This document shows, piece by piece, positions 35,659-43,525 of a DNA stretch of 64,000 nucleotides. How positions within the stretch are numbered: the first letter of the stretch is position 1; every line of letters starts with the position of its first letter. A model generated the notes under the pieces. That model saw only the letters and a program-made list of their open reading frames with translations. It was not told where the DNA came from and searched no databases. The stretch is from SHAN690 sp038131955 (GTDB taxonomy: Bacteria > Bacteroidota > Bacteroidia > Flavobacteriales_G > Salibacteraceae), in assembly GCA_038131955.1 (NCBI GenBank), contig JAYPQK010000001.1, positions 484,214 through 548,213 of the forward strand, written 5' to 3'. A program made the translations under genes and the position numbers.

Positions 35659-37038
35659 TTATTCGCTTATTTCCGTGTAATAAACCTCAAAGACAATATT
35701 ATCGCTTCCTTTCAACACATTCTGGTAGCGCACGTTCCCGTTAAGAACAGGCACTTGTGCATTGAGGGTGAATCCGAGGTTCACATTGTTTCCTCTTTGT
35801 TTCTGTTCGATGATATGTTGCACCTCCCGCGTAACGTCAAACGTGTACGTGCCGTTCTCCTCATCCAAAAAACCGCCGTGTCGAACGGTGTTAGAAGCAT
35901 AATCGCGCGTCAAGGTCTCCACGGTATCTCCATCGGTGTCGATCTCATAATCGAGCAAGAAAAGCGACGGAGAAGGGTCGAGCCCATCGGGCTGGAGATC
36001 GGATATCGAAAAAGTGAGCTTTGCCAAGCTTACCGCAGCATCTGTCGTCGCAGCGAATTCGTCGATGTAAGGTATTTCGATCACCGATTTCACGCCGGAC
36101 AAACCTTGGACGAATAGATTCTCGGCCGCCGTGCCCTGTTGAATAGCAGACTCCACCATTGAACCTGCGTAGTCAATTTCAAAGGAGTTGAAACGCGTGC
36201 TGGAAGAAATGACATTGTAGTCGAATGTGACCGTATCAGTCGAGCCGTTCTCCGCAAGCGCATACGTCATGGTGAGACCGGCTGTGGCTGAAGTGACGTC
36301 AAAATTGAAGATGGCGCCGTCGGTACTGGGGTCATCGTAGGAACCTACAATGGCCAATCCGCCGAAGAATTCACGGAATCCGGTTGTGGTTGAATAGGTG
36401 GTACCAATACCTTGAAGAAGGTAAGAGGCTAGATCCAACGAGAGCGGGATCTTGATGCCTTCATAACTCGGATTGCCGTTGGTGTCCGTAAGGGCGTAGA
36501 GGTCGGTTATGGCTTCGTTACTCGTATACGCGATGCGTGTCGATCCTACAGGGTGATCATCCAGTCTGAACTTGCGATCCGAGGTGTACGCGCTGTCGAT
36601 GTTCATGATGTCTTCGATGACGTAGACCGAGAGGTTCAGGCTGTCTTGCATATCGCCATACCCACTCAACGGAAGGATCGTCAAGGTAAGGTCGATCAAG
36701 TCATACGCCGAAGGCGATTGCTCGAGCTGGATATTCTCCGTCTGGAGGGCGAAATTCAAATAGAGTTCGGCCTCAGATGAGCCAAAGACCGGGTTTTGCA
36801 TGCGACCCACGAAGTTTTGAAACCGAGTGGAACGCTGTGGGTCGTTTTCAATGGTACGCGCTTGGATGGTAAACGTGTCGACCAAAATGAGCGAGTCCAA
36901 ATAACCTTCAGGCTGAACCTCAGAACCGATCAGTCGATCCTTTCTGCATCCGAAGACAAGGAGGGCAAGACTGAAAAAAACAACGGCTCGCCATATGGCA
37001 AACCGTTGCGTTGAAATCAATGATAATGTTCGTTTCAC
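35659..37038 (-). CDS. DUF4270 lipoprotein
   Basis: A 459-residue lipoprotein (lipobox VFGC, about Cys31) resembling DUF4270, a Bacteroidota family of unknown function usually found beside a short glycogen synthase, as here. Predominantly beta sequence with repeated YxDxx and LxF patterns. The N-terminal signal peptide is long and basic (MKRTLSLISTQRFAIWR). 2 bases each separate it from glgA upstream and glmS downstream, so the three should be cotranscribed and coregulated. Confidence 0.85.
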   Translation of the reverse strand: MKRTLSLISTQRFAIWRAVVFFSLALLVFGCRKDRLIGSEVQPEGYLDSLILVDTFTIQARTIENDPQRSTRFQNFVGRMQNPVFGSSEAELYLNFALQTENIQLEQSPSAYDLIDLTLTILPLSGYGDMQDSLNLSVYVIEDIMNIDSAYTSDRKFRLDDHPVGSTRIAYTSNEAITDLYALTDTNGNPSYEGIKIPLSLDLASYLLQGIGTTYSTTTGFREFFGGLAIVGSYDDPSTDGAIFNFDVTSATAGLTMTYALAENGSTDTVTFDYNVISSSTRFNSFEIDYAGSMVESAIQQGTAAENLFVQGLSGVKSVIEIPYIDEFAATTDAAVSLAKLTFSISDLQPDGLDPSPSLFLLDYEIDTDGDTVETLTRDYASNTVRHGGFLDEENGTYTFDVTREVQHIIEQKQRGNNVNLGFTLNAQVPVLNGNVRYQNVLKGSDNIVFEVYYTEISE

Positions 37039-37040
37039 AC

Positions 37041-37871
37041 TTAATCTGCGATCACTGAGCTTTCTTCCATGACCTTGCTATAGAAGTCATCGAACACGCT
37101 CATCAAGTTTTCTTCAGGTTGTGCATCAAGCACAGGCTTGCCTAACGATTCAACGTATGATTTTATTTCGTCGCTTACGTATTCCGAACCGTAAACAATT
37201 CCATCTGAATACTTGGCAGCCATCTTCACCCAGTTCTCATAGGTTGGCTCCTTCATCAGGTTGACGCCTTCTCCTTCGATCTCATCGTACTTCAATTTTT
37301 CGATGAAGCGTGGATCCAGGTTCTCATCAAAGTCTTCATCATAGATCGAGAAGACCACTTTCGCATCACCAAACAATGGATCGTCTGCGTAGAATGTCTT
37401 TTGATATACCGCCATCAATGCGCTGAACCAACCATGGCAGTGAATGATCTCAGGCATCCAGCCCAATTTCTTCACGGTCTCGAAAACGCCTCGGCAAAAG
37501 AAGATCGAGCGCTCGTCGTTGTCTTCAAAGAAGTTGTCTTCCTCGTCAAAGAAGGTAGCCTTGCGCTTGAAATATTCCTCATTGTCGATGAAGTATACCT
37601 GCATGCGAGTCGGCTGGATAGAAGCTACTTTGATGATCAGCGGGTGATCCGTATCGTCCACGATCAAGTTCATACCTGAAAGACGGATCACCTCGTGCAA
37701 TTGGTGACGACGCTCGTTCACACAGCCAAAGCGTGGCATGAACAATCGGATCTCTTTGCCGAAGTCTTGAGCCTCTTGAGGCAACTGTCGGCCCATGTAC
37801 GACTGATAGTTTTCAGGAAGGTAAGGGTTGATTTCGTGGGAAACGTACAGAACGCGATCGTAATTGCTCAT
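37041..37871 (-). CDS. Glycogen/starch synthase-like protein, N-terminal (GT5) half only
   Basis: 276 residues matching only the starch-synthase catalytic N-domain. Canonical synthases are about 470 residues with a second Rossmann domain. The family motif here is weak (VSHEINPYLPENYQS in place of KVGGL), and EIIHCHGWFSA matches the DxxHxHDW region. The protein ends in an acidic tail. Short forms are common in Bacteroidota, so this is not a local truncation; whether it makes glycogen is doubtful. First gene of the operon with DUF4270 and glmS, with a good promoter ahead. Confidence 0.82.
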   Translation of the reverse strand: MSNYDRVLYVSHEINPYLPENYQSYMGRQLPQEAQDFGKEIRLFMPRFGCVNERRHQLHEVIRLSGMNLIVDDTDHPLIIKVASIQPTRMQVYFIDNEEYFKRKATFFDEEDNFFEDNDERSIFFCRGVFETVKKLGWMPEIIHCHGWFSALMAVYQKTFYADDPLFGDAKVVFSIYDEDFDENLDPRFIEKLKYDEIEGEGVNLMKEPTYENWVKMAAKYSDGIVYGSEYVSDEIKSYVESLGKPVLDAQPEENLMSVFDDFYSKVMEESSVIAD

Positions 37872-37922
37872 ATATTCATCCTTGGGTTAAAGAAAAGACC
37901 TCCACTTTGCGAAAAAGTCTTG

Positions 37923-37954
37923 CAAATTTACGCAAATTGCGCCTTCGCGTCAAT
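37923..37954 (-). promoter_or_regulatory. Canonical Bacteroidota promoter of the glgA-DUF4270-glmS operon
   Basis: On the minus strand ATTG (37951-37954) and TAAATTTG (37923-37930) are spaced by 20 bases, matching the -33 TTG and -7 TAnnTTTG pattern. The -7 box ends about 51 bases before the ATG. It is the clearest two-part promoter in the window and sits in the divergent gap with panC. Confidence 0.65.
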
Positions 37955-37973
37955 ACTGACGTAGCACCGACCC

Positions 37974-38810
37974 ATGAAGGAAGCTAAGACCATCCAAGAA
38001 CTTCGTAAGCGAATCCCCGATAACCAACCAGTAGGCTTTGTGCCGACCATGGGCGCCTTACATGAGGGACATCTGTCTCTGGTGCGAGCAGCAAAGTCTC
38101 GGGGACTGTTTACGGTGGCTAGCATTTTCGTGAATCCAACCCAATTCAACGACCCAAAGGATTTTGAGAAGTATCCGATCGATACCAATCAGGATCGTGC
38201 TAAGTTGATCTCGGCGGGATGCGACCTGCTATTTCTCCCGAGCCGAGAGGTGATCTATCCCGAGACGGGTGACAAAGAGAAGTACATCCACGACTTCGGT
38301 CATCTCGAGCAAAAGTTTGAGGGGGCTTTTCGTCCGGGCCATTTTCGAGGCGTTGGTCAGGTCGTGCATATTCTGTTCGAAGCCGTGCAGCCTCAGGTGG
38401 CCTTCTTCGGCGAAAAGGATTTTCAGCAGCTGCAAGTGATCCGGCGACTGGTAGAGATGACGAATATGGAGGTTGAGATCGTTGGAATGGAGACGGTCCG
38501 TGAAGAGGACGGCTTAGCCATGAGTTCACGTAATCGGCGATTAGGGCCCAAAGAGCGGGAAGAAAGTGTCTTGCTTTACGAGGTCATGCAATGGGCTAGA
38601 CGAGCGTTGAAGAACATTCCCTTGGAAGAGATCCGAGCGGAGGTCAAGGCACGTATTGATCGGTCAGACACGCTGAGACTGGAATACTTTGACATCATCG
38701 ATCCAAAAACCTTTGAACCGAGGGAGGATGGTGAGGAGGGAGATTATCATGTCGTGATTGCAGCCTATGCGGGCGAGGTACGATTGATCGACAACATGAA
38801 GCTTGGTTAA
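37974..38810 (+). CDS. panC: Pantothenate synthetase
   Basis: Joins pantoate and beta-alanine with ATP in coenzyme A synthesis. 278 residues. The nucleotide-binding PTMGALHEGH (the HIGH motif) and the substrate-binding VNPTQF and DGLAMSSRNRRL motifs are intact. panD, often next to panC in Bacteroidota, is absent here: cysH follows instead after 51 bases. Divergent from the glgA operon. Confidence 0.96.
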   Translation: MKEAKTIQELRKRIPDNQPVGFVPTMGALHEGHLSLVRAAKSRGLFTVASIFVNPTQFNDPKDFEKYPIDTNQDRAKLISAGCDLLFLPSREVIYPETGDKEKYIHDFGHLEQKFEGAFRPGHFRGVGQVVHILFEAVQPQVAFFGEKDFQQLQVIRRLVEMTNMEVEIVGMETVREEDGLAMSSRNRRLGPKEREESVLLYEVMQWARRALKNIPLEEIRAEVKARIDRSDTLRLEYFDIIDPKTFEPREDGEEGDYHVVIAAYAGEVRLIDNMKLG

Positions 38811-38850
38811 GTGCTCCTGTGCACGCACCTTTGTATCACCAACCAAAATG

Positions 38851-38859
38851 AAGGAGGAG
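38851..38859 (+). promoter_or_regulatory. Unusually strong Shine-Dalgarno sequence before cysH
   Basis: AAGGAGGAG ends 2 bases before ATG 38862. Most genes in this window lack such a sequence, as usual for Bacteroidota, so it helps choose this start. Confidence 0.5.
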
Positions 38860-38861
38860 AA

Positions 38862-39539
38862 ATGGAACTGAGTTCCGATATCCAAAGAAAGATCGTCGAG
38901 ATCAAAGATCACGTCCAAGAGTTTCGGAATGAGGGAAGAACCTTCTTTGCCAGCTCTTCATTTCAAACGCACAGCCTTCCGATGCTTCACATTATGGGCC
39001 TGATAGCTCCCGAAATGTCGGTGTATTTCATTCAGACGGGGTTCCATTTTCCAGAAACCCTGAGATTTCGAGATGAAGTAGCCGAGGCGTTTGGACTCAA
39101 CGTGGTCAATGTAGAATCGCACGTTCCGAAGGTGCAGCAGCGCAATCTAAAGGGGAAGTTCTTTTACACTTCCGACCCCGATTACTGTTGCTTCCTGAAC
39201 AAGACCCAGCCGATGCAACCGTTGCTAGAACGTTTCGATATCTGGGTGAATGGGGTCAGGGCCGATCAGAATGCGAACCGGAAGAACCTGAAGGAGTTCG
39301 AAAACACACCGCAAGGGGGAAGTCGTTACCACCCAATGCTCAATTGGACCAAGCAAGAGATCTGGCAATACATTTCCATCATGGATCTGCCTCGCCATCC
39401 CTTGGATGAGAAGGGCTATGTGAGTATTGGTTGCGAGCCGTGCACGGTGGAGCCCAGCATGGGTGACGAGCGCGGTGGGCGCTGGTTAGGACAAAGCAAG
39501 AACGAGTGTGGTCTTCACACAGAATTGGTAAGCAAGTAA
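38862..39539 (+). CDS. cysH: Phosphoadenylyl/adenylyl-sulfate reductase, 4Fe-4S type
   Basis: Reduces activated sulfate (APS or PAPS) to sulfite. 225 residues from ATG 38862; the frame extends to GTG 38811 without family similarity. The four cluster cysteines are present (Cys109-Cys110 in DYCCF; Cys191 and Cys194 in GCEPCT), which points to the APS-using, iron-sulfur form, and the catalytic ECGLH (Cys216) is at the C-terminus. SSSFQTHS is the nucleotide loop. No sulfurylase, sulfite reductase or transporter is adjacent. A sugar-epimerase gene follows 2 bases downstream. Confidence 0.93.
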   Translation: MELSSDIQRKIVEIKDHVQEFRNEGRTFFASSSFQTHSLPMLHIMGLIAPEMSVYFIQTGFHFPETLRFRDEVAEAFGLNVVNVESHVPKVQQRNLKGKFFYTSDPDYCCFLNKTQPMQPLLERFDIWVNGVRADQNANRKNLKEFENTPQGGSRYHPMLNWTKQEIWQYISIMDLPRHPLDEKGYVSIGCEPCTVEPSMGDERGGRWLGQSKNECGLHTELVSK

Positions 39540-39541
39540 GT

Positions 39542-40456
39542 ATGAAGGTATTGATCACCGGCGGCGCCGGATACATTGGGACGGCGTTGAGTCAAACCTT
39601 GAGTTTGGACAAGTCCATTGAACGCATCACGATCTACGACAACCTGAGTCGACCGAATTACAACCTCTTCATCGGCTCTCACAAGCTGGATGACCGGTTC
39701 AAGTTCATCGAAGGGGACATCCTAGATAGCCGAAACCTCCGCAAGGCCGTGAAGGACGCTGATGTGGTCATTCACCTAGCAGCAAAGGTGACCACACCTT
39801 TTGCGGATCAAGACGCTCACCTCTTCGAACAAGTGAACCATTGGGGAACCGCCGAGGTTACCTATGCTGTCGAAGAGAGCGATGTGAAGCGGCTGATCTA
39901 TATGAGTTCGGTTTCGGTTTATGGATCAGGGGAGGAGGAGAAATCCATCGAAACCGGCTTGAATCCCAAGACCTTCTACGGCATCTCCAAGATGCGTGGC
40001 GAAGAGCACGTGCGACGGTTAGAGAAGAAGGTCGACACGCACATCATTCGGTGCGGCAACGTCTATGGCTACAACAAGAGTATGCGCTTCGACGCGGTGA
40101 TCAATAAGCTCATCTTCGAGGCCAATTTCCACGGTACGATCAATATTCACGGAACAGGGGAGCAGCATAGACCTTTTGTCTTTATCGATACGGTCACCCG
40201 GCACATTGGAGAGATCATTCAAGGGCAGCATCCAACGGGGACAGCCAACCTGGTGGAGCATAATTTCAGCATCAACGACATTGTCGAAGTATTGAGAGGG
40301 CTCTACCCTTCCTTGGAGATGATCTTCATCAACAACAACATCAAGTTGCGTGAATTGAAGATCGACACCAGCGTGGGCAACTTGGCTACTTCAGCACAAG
40401 ACCTCAGTGTACTCCGAGATCGCCTGGCGGCGTTCAAGGACGGATTTACCTATTGA
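39542..40456 (+). CDS. NAD-dependent epimerase/dehydratase (extended SDR)
   Basis: 304 residues from ATG 39542. The NAD-binding GGAGYIG (residues 7-13), HLAAK, SSVSVYGSG and the catalytic YGISK (Tyr-x-x-x-Lys) identify an extended short-chain dehydrogenase acting on a nucleotide sugar; the exact sugar cannot be told. It starts 2 bases after cysH, so they are cotranscribed, although a functional link is unproven. Its TGA stop abuts the stop of the convergent oxidoreductase gene as TGATCA, leaving no room for a terminator. Confidence 0.85.
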   Translation: MKVLITGGAGYIGTALSQTLSLDKSIERITIYDNLSRPNYNLFIGSHKLDDRFKFIEGDILDSRNLRKAVKDADVVIHLAAKVTTPFADQDAHLFEQVNHWGTAEVTYAVEESDVKRLIYMSSVSVYGSGEEEKSIETGLNPKTFYGISKMRGEEHVRRLEKKVDTHIIRCGNVYGYNKSMRFDAVINKLIFEANFHGTINIHGTGEQHRPFVFIDTVTRHIGEIIQGQHPTGTANLVEHNFSINDIVEVLRGLYPSLEMIFINNNIKLRELKIDTSVGNLATSAQDLSVLRDRLAAFKDGFTY

Positions 40457-41488
40457 TCACCACTTCACTACCACCTTGCCAATAGACCCTCGACCCTCCA
40501 ACCGGGCGTGGGCTTTGCCTATTTCTGAGGCATCGTGCACAGAGTCAACCGTGGGCTTCAACACGCCGGCCTGGTATTGCTCATAGACCTCGTTCATAGC
40601 GGCTTGCACGTAGTCAGGCTTGTTGGTTCCCAGTCGAAGCATGTTGACCCCAATCACGCCCTTGGACTTCATGAGCAGGCCAATCGGATGGAAAATGCCG
40701 AAGCCAAGCCCGATCTTGATCTTGTCGAAGAAGTTACCTTCGCTTGAACTCCATTCACTAGCACCAAAGGTGACTACTCGACCTCCCGAACCGAGGAGCC
40801 CAAAGGTCTTTTTGAAGTTCTTGCCCCCAATGGGGTCGAACGCTACGTCGATGTGCTTGCTGTCTGACAGTCGTTGGATCTCGGCTACAAAATCCTTTTC
40901 ACGGTAATTGATGGGGTGGTCGACCCCGAGCTCTTTGAGGTATTCCATCTTCTCGGGTCGACTCGCGGTGCCGTACACCTCGCAGCCCTTCCACTTCGCG
41001 ATCTGTACTAGGGCGGTTCCGACACCACCCGCTGCGGCATGGACCAGAACCTTATCTCCCTTCTTCAGGTGGACCATATGGCAAGCTGCGATCCACGCCG
41101 TGCAATACTGCGTGGCGAGGGCAGTGGCCTCCGCGGGGTCTGTGCCAGGAGCGAGTCTAATCGCACCCACGCCTTGGGTTTTGGCGTATTCGGCATATCC
41201 CCCAAATGGCGTCAAGGCGAGCACCGTGTCACCCACCTGAACGTTGCTTACGTCGGCTCCGGCTTCGACTACTTCACCTACTACTTCATAACCAAGCACC
41301 ACAGGCAGCTCAGGTCGATCGGCATACAGACCTCGACGCGACATCACATCCGCGTAGTTCAGTCCGAAATGACTCACTTTGATGACGATCTCGTCCTTGC
41401 CTGCTACAGGCATAGGCATTTCCTGGAGCTCAAAAGCTCTCCCGGGATCTCCTTTTCTTACATCCTTCGTAAGTACAAGTGCTTTCAT
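40457..41488 (-). CDS. Zinc-free medium-chain dehydrogenase/reductase (quinone-oxidoreductase/VAT-1-like)
   Basis: 343 residues. The NADPH-binding motif AAAGGVGTALVQIA and the N-terminal GroES-like fold (YADVMSRRGLY, VLGYEVVGEV) place it among quinone oxidoreductases; the catalytic-zinc Cys and His are not apparent. The wording PIGLLMKSKGVIGVNMLRL resembles the VAT-1 branch. Its ATG overlaps the rsmI stop by one base (TAATG), so translation is coupled. Substrate unknown. Confidence 0.88.
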   Translation of the reverse strand: MKALVLTKDVRKGDPGRAFELQEMPMPVAGKDEIVIKVSHFGLNYADVMSRRGLYADRPELPVVLGYEVVGEVVEAGADVSNVQVGDTVLALTPFGGYAEYAKTQGVGAIRLAPGTDPAEATALATQYCTAWIAACHMVHLKKGDKVLVHAAAGGVGTALVQIAKWKGCEVYGTASRPEKMEYLKELGVDHPINYREKDFVAEIQRLSDSKHIDVAFDPIGGKNFKKTFGLLGSGGRVVTFGASEWSSSEGNFFDKIKIGLGFGIFHPIGLLMKSKGVIGVNMLRLGTNKPDYVQAAMNEVYEQYQAGVLKPTVDSVHDASEIGKAHARLEGRGSIGKVVVKW

Positions 41489-42180
41489 TACTTCGTTCGT
41501 TTTTCGAAATGCATTTTGCCTTCAATGACCAAGACGATCTCTCCTTTGTAGGTGCCCGAAGGGACTTCGACCAATTCAGCGAGGGTCCCGCGGTGATAAG
41601 TTTCATGAAGCTTGGTCAACTCGCGCGCTACGCAGGCCATTCGCTCAGGTCCAAAGGTTTCGAGCGCCTCTTTTAGTGCCTTTTCAATGCGGTGGGGTGA
41701 CTCGTACATCACCATCGTGTGCGCCTCTTCTTCCAGTGATTTCCAAAAGGTTTGTCGGCCCTTTTTTTGTGGTGGGAAACCCAGATAGGTATATCGGTCG
41801 CTCGGTAGTCCGGAGCCAACAATAGCGGTGATCACAGCAGTTGCACCAGGAAGCACTGCTACTTGTATTTCGGCCTCAATACTGGCCCTGACCAGCAGGT
41901 ATCCCGGGTCGCTGATGCCTGGAGTTCCTGCGTCTGTTACGAGAGCCATGTGCGTTCCGGATTGCATCTGTTCCACTAAGCGCTCAGTGACCTTGTGTTC
42001 GTTGTGCTGATGGAAGGGACTCAGTTTATTCTCAATGCCGTGGTGCTTGAGGAGTTGACCGGAGTGGCGCGTGTCTTCGCATAAGATCACATCCGCTTCC
42101 TTGAGCACCGAAAGGGCGCGAAGGGTGATGTCATCCAAGTTACCAATAGGCGTAGGGACCAAGGTCAGTTTTCCACTCAT
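41488..42180 (-). CDS. rsmI: 16S rRNA (cytidine-1402-2'-O)-methyltransferase
   Basis: Methylates C1402 in the decoding centre. 230 residues from ATG 42180; the frame extends upstream, but this ATG overlaps the preceding stop as ATGA and gives the family start (LVPTPIGNLDDITLRAL). GTPGISDPG and the SAM-site motifs are conserved. Middle gene of kdsC-rsmI-oxidoreductase, coupled on both sides. Confidence 0.95.
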   Translation of the reverse strand: MSGKLTLVPTPIGNLDDITLRALSVLKEADVILCEDTRHSGQLLKHHGIENKLSPFHQHNEHKVTERLVEQMQSGTHMALVTDAGTPGISDPGYLLVRASIEAEIQVAVLPGATAVITAIVGSGLPSDRYTYLGFPPQKKGRQTFWKSLEEEAHTMVMYESPHRIEKALKEALETFGPERMACVARELTKLHETYHRGTLAELVEVPSGTYKGEIVLVIEGKMHFEKRTK

Positions 42181-42809
42181 AGTTGATCCTTGAGTTTGGG
42201 AAAGCAGCGCATGAATTCGCGGATGCATCCGTGACCTCCCTTGGAGAGAAGAACAGCGTTGGCGGCTTTCTTGATCGGGATGGGCGCGTCAGACGGGCAT
42301 ACTGCGATGGCGACTTTTTCGAACATGCCAAGATCGTTGATGTCGTCACCGATGTAAGCTACATTCGACCACTCAAGGTCAAGTTCTGCGAGCCAATTCT
42401 CAGCGATCTTAAATTTAGGGTCGGCCCCCACGTAAACGTGTTTGATACCGAACATATCCGCGCGATGTCGGATGATCTTTTGATTCACCCCCGATGAGAT
42501 GATCCCGAAATCCAAACCGTGCTTCATCGCCACCTTGATGGCCATACCGTCTTTGGTGTCAAAGCGCTTGAATTCGTCTCCGCTATCAGTGTAGAACATT
42601 CCTCCTTCGGTCAAGACTCCATCCACATCTAGGAAGATGAATTTGATTGCGTCCCATGCTAGACTCTTGGTGTAAAGCGGAAAGAGGAGTAGGTCCTCCC
42701 ATGCGATGCTATATCGCTCAGCCAGGGCTTGAAGGTCTTCGACCCGAAGCTTTTCTACTTCAAAGCTGTCTACTCCAAGATGATCTAGATTACGGCGAAG
42801 CATGTCCAT
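42177..42809 (-). CDS. kdsC: KdsC-like HAD phosphatase (KDO-8-phosphate phosphatase)
   Basis: HAD-superfamily phosphatase of the KdsC type, which dephosphorylates KDO 8-phosphate for LPS inner core. 210 residues from ATG 42809. The nucleophile motif FLDVDGVLT, the Thr/Ser motif IISSGV and GDDINDLGMF are all present. An extra N-terminal stretch of about 55 residues (MDMLRRNLDHLG...) precedes the HAD domain; it is helical-looking and unlike the short N-terminus of canonical KdsC. First gene of its operon. A -7-like box ends 5 bases before the ATG. Confidence 0.85.
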   Translation of the reverse strand: MDMLRRNLDHLGVDSFEVEKLRVEDLQALAERYSIAWEDLLLFPLYTKSLAWDAIKFIFLDVDGVLTEGGMFYTDSGDEFKRFDTKDGMAIKVAMKHGLDFGIISSGVNQKIIRHRADMFGIKHVYVGADPKFKIAENWLAELDLEWSNVAYIGDDINDLGMFEKVAIAVCPSDAPIPIKKAANAVLLSKGGHGCIREFMRCFPKLKDQL

Positions 42810-42814
42810 GGGCG

Positions 42815-42822
42815 CAAAGTAA
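42815..42822 (-). promoter_or_regulatory. -7-like box TTACTTTG of the kdsC operon
   Basis: One mismatch from TAnnTTTG on the minus strand, ending 5 bases (CGCCC) before the ATG. It lies just after a terminator for the previous gene, where a promoter is needed. The layout copies the glyS start. Confidence 0.4.
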
Positions 42823-42832
42823 GTTTTTGGCA

Positions 42833-42864
42833 ACAAAAAAAGCCCGACCTGGGGCCGAGCTTTT
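42833..42864 (-). terminator. Terminator after the broken lipoprotein gene
   Basis: AAAGCTCGGCC / GGTCGGGCTTT stem with G-U pairs and a short loop, then seven T on the minus strand. Confidence 0.8.
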
Positions 42865-42882
42865 GTCTGATCTCTTCAAGAT

Positions 42883-43457
42883 TTATGGTGCCAATTGCAT
42901 GTATTCGGCGGCTTCCTGTAAAAGGCGCTCGCCGTCCGAGTTGCGAATGCTGTACTCTTCTTCTTCCGTGTTGTGCATCTCATTGACAACTTCTCCTTCA
43001 TGGAAGTAGTAGATCTTATCGATGCTCTCCTTCTCTTTTCCTCGGTCACCACTACCATCGTCTTCTACCACTGCAAGGATCAATTGACCGTCGGCGAAGT
43101 AGAACTCTTCTGTGCGCGAAGAGATTCGATCATGCGGATAGGGTTTGATCCTCACGATGTTTCCGTCGTTCTTGTAAAATTGTATGCTTGACTACTTCTG
43201 TGCGATCTGCCCTCTCAGACCTTCAGTGGAAAGCTCCATTCGTTCGGACTCCTCAAGAGCACCCTCGATCTGAGCGCGTAGCTGATCGGCCGCAGTTGTG
43301 TATTCCTCTATGTCCAATTCGGGTTGAGCGGGCTCTTCAACCGGAGCCGCTGCTTCTGGCTGTGTCATTTCAGATCCAGCCGATTCTTCTGTGGATGTAG
43401 TGCATGCGCTGGCAATGATCAGTGAGAAAGCCAGGGCAAAAGTGAAAGTTGTTTCAT
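42883..43457 (-). pseudogene. Lipoprotein gene broken by a frameshift and an amber stop
   Basis: The start ATG 43457 reads MKQLS, but the lipoprotein signal (TFTFALAFSLIIASAC, lipobox ASAC) is in a different frame, so a one-base deletion lies at about 43430-43452. That frame has no other start codon. It is then interrupted by TAG at 43192-43194 between GQIAQK and SSIQFYKNDG and continues in the same frame to the stop at 42883. The joined product would be about 191 residues: lipoprotein, Pro/Glu-rich linker, helix, and a beta-rich domain (FYFADGQLILAVVED). The last 90 codons could be read alone from GTG 43155. Function unknown; terminator and promoter context still look intact. Confidence 0.75.
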
Positions 43458-43525
43458 TGTTTGTAGGCTAAATCTGTCAAAGTAAACCCATACCACCCTT
43501 TAAAAGTTCTGCAAGGGAGTAAAAA

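Noticed and set aside
33600..35800. Possible glmS ribozyme near glmS
   Set aside because: No ribozyme-like core was seen upstream of glmS, which is immediately preceded by the DUF4270 stop.
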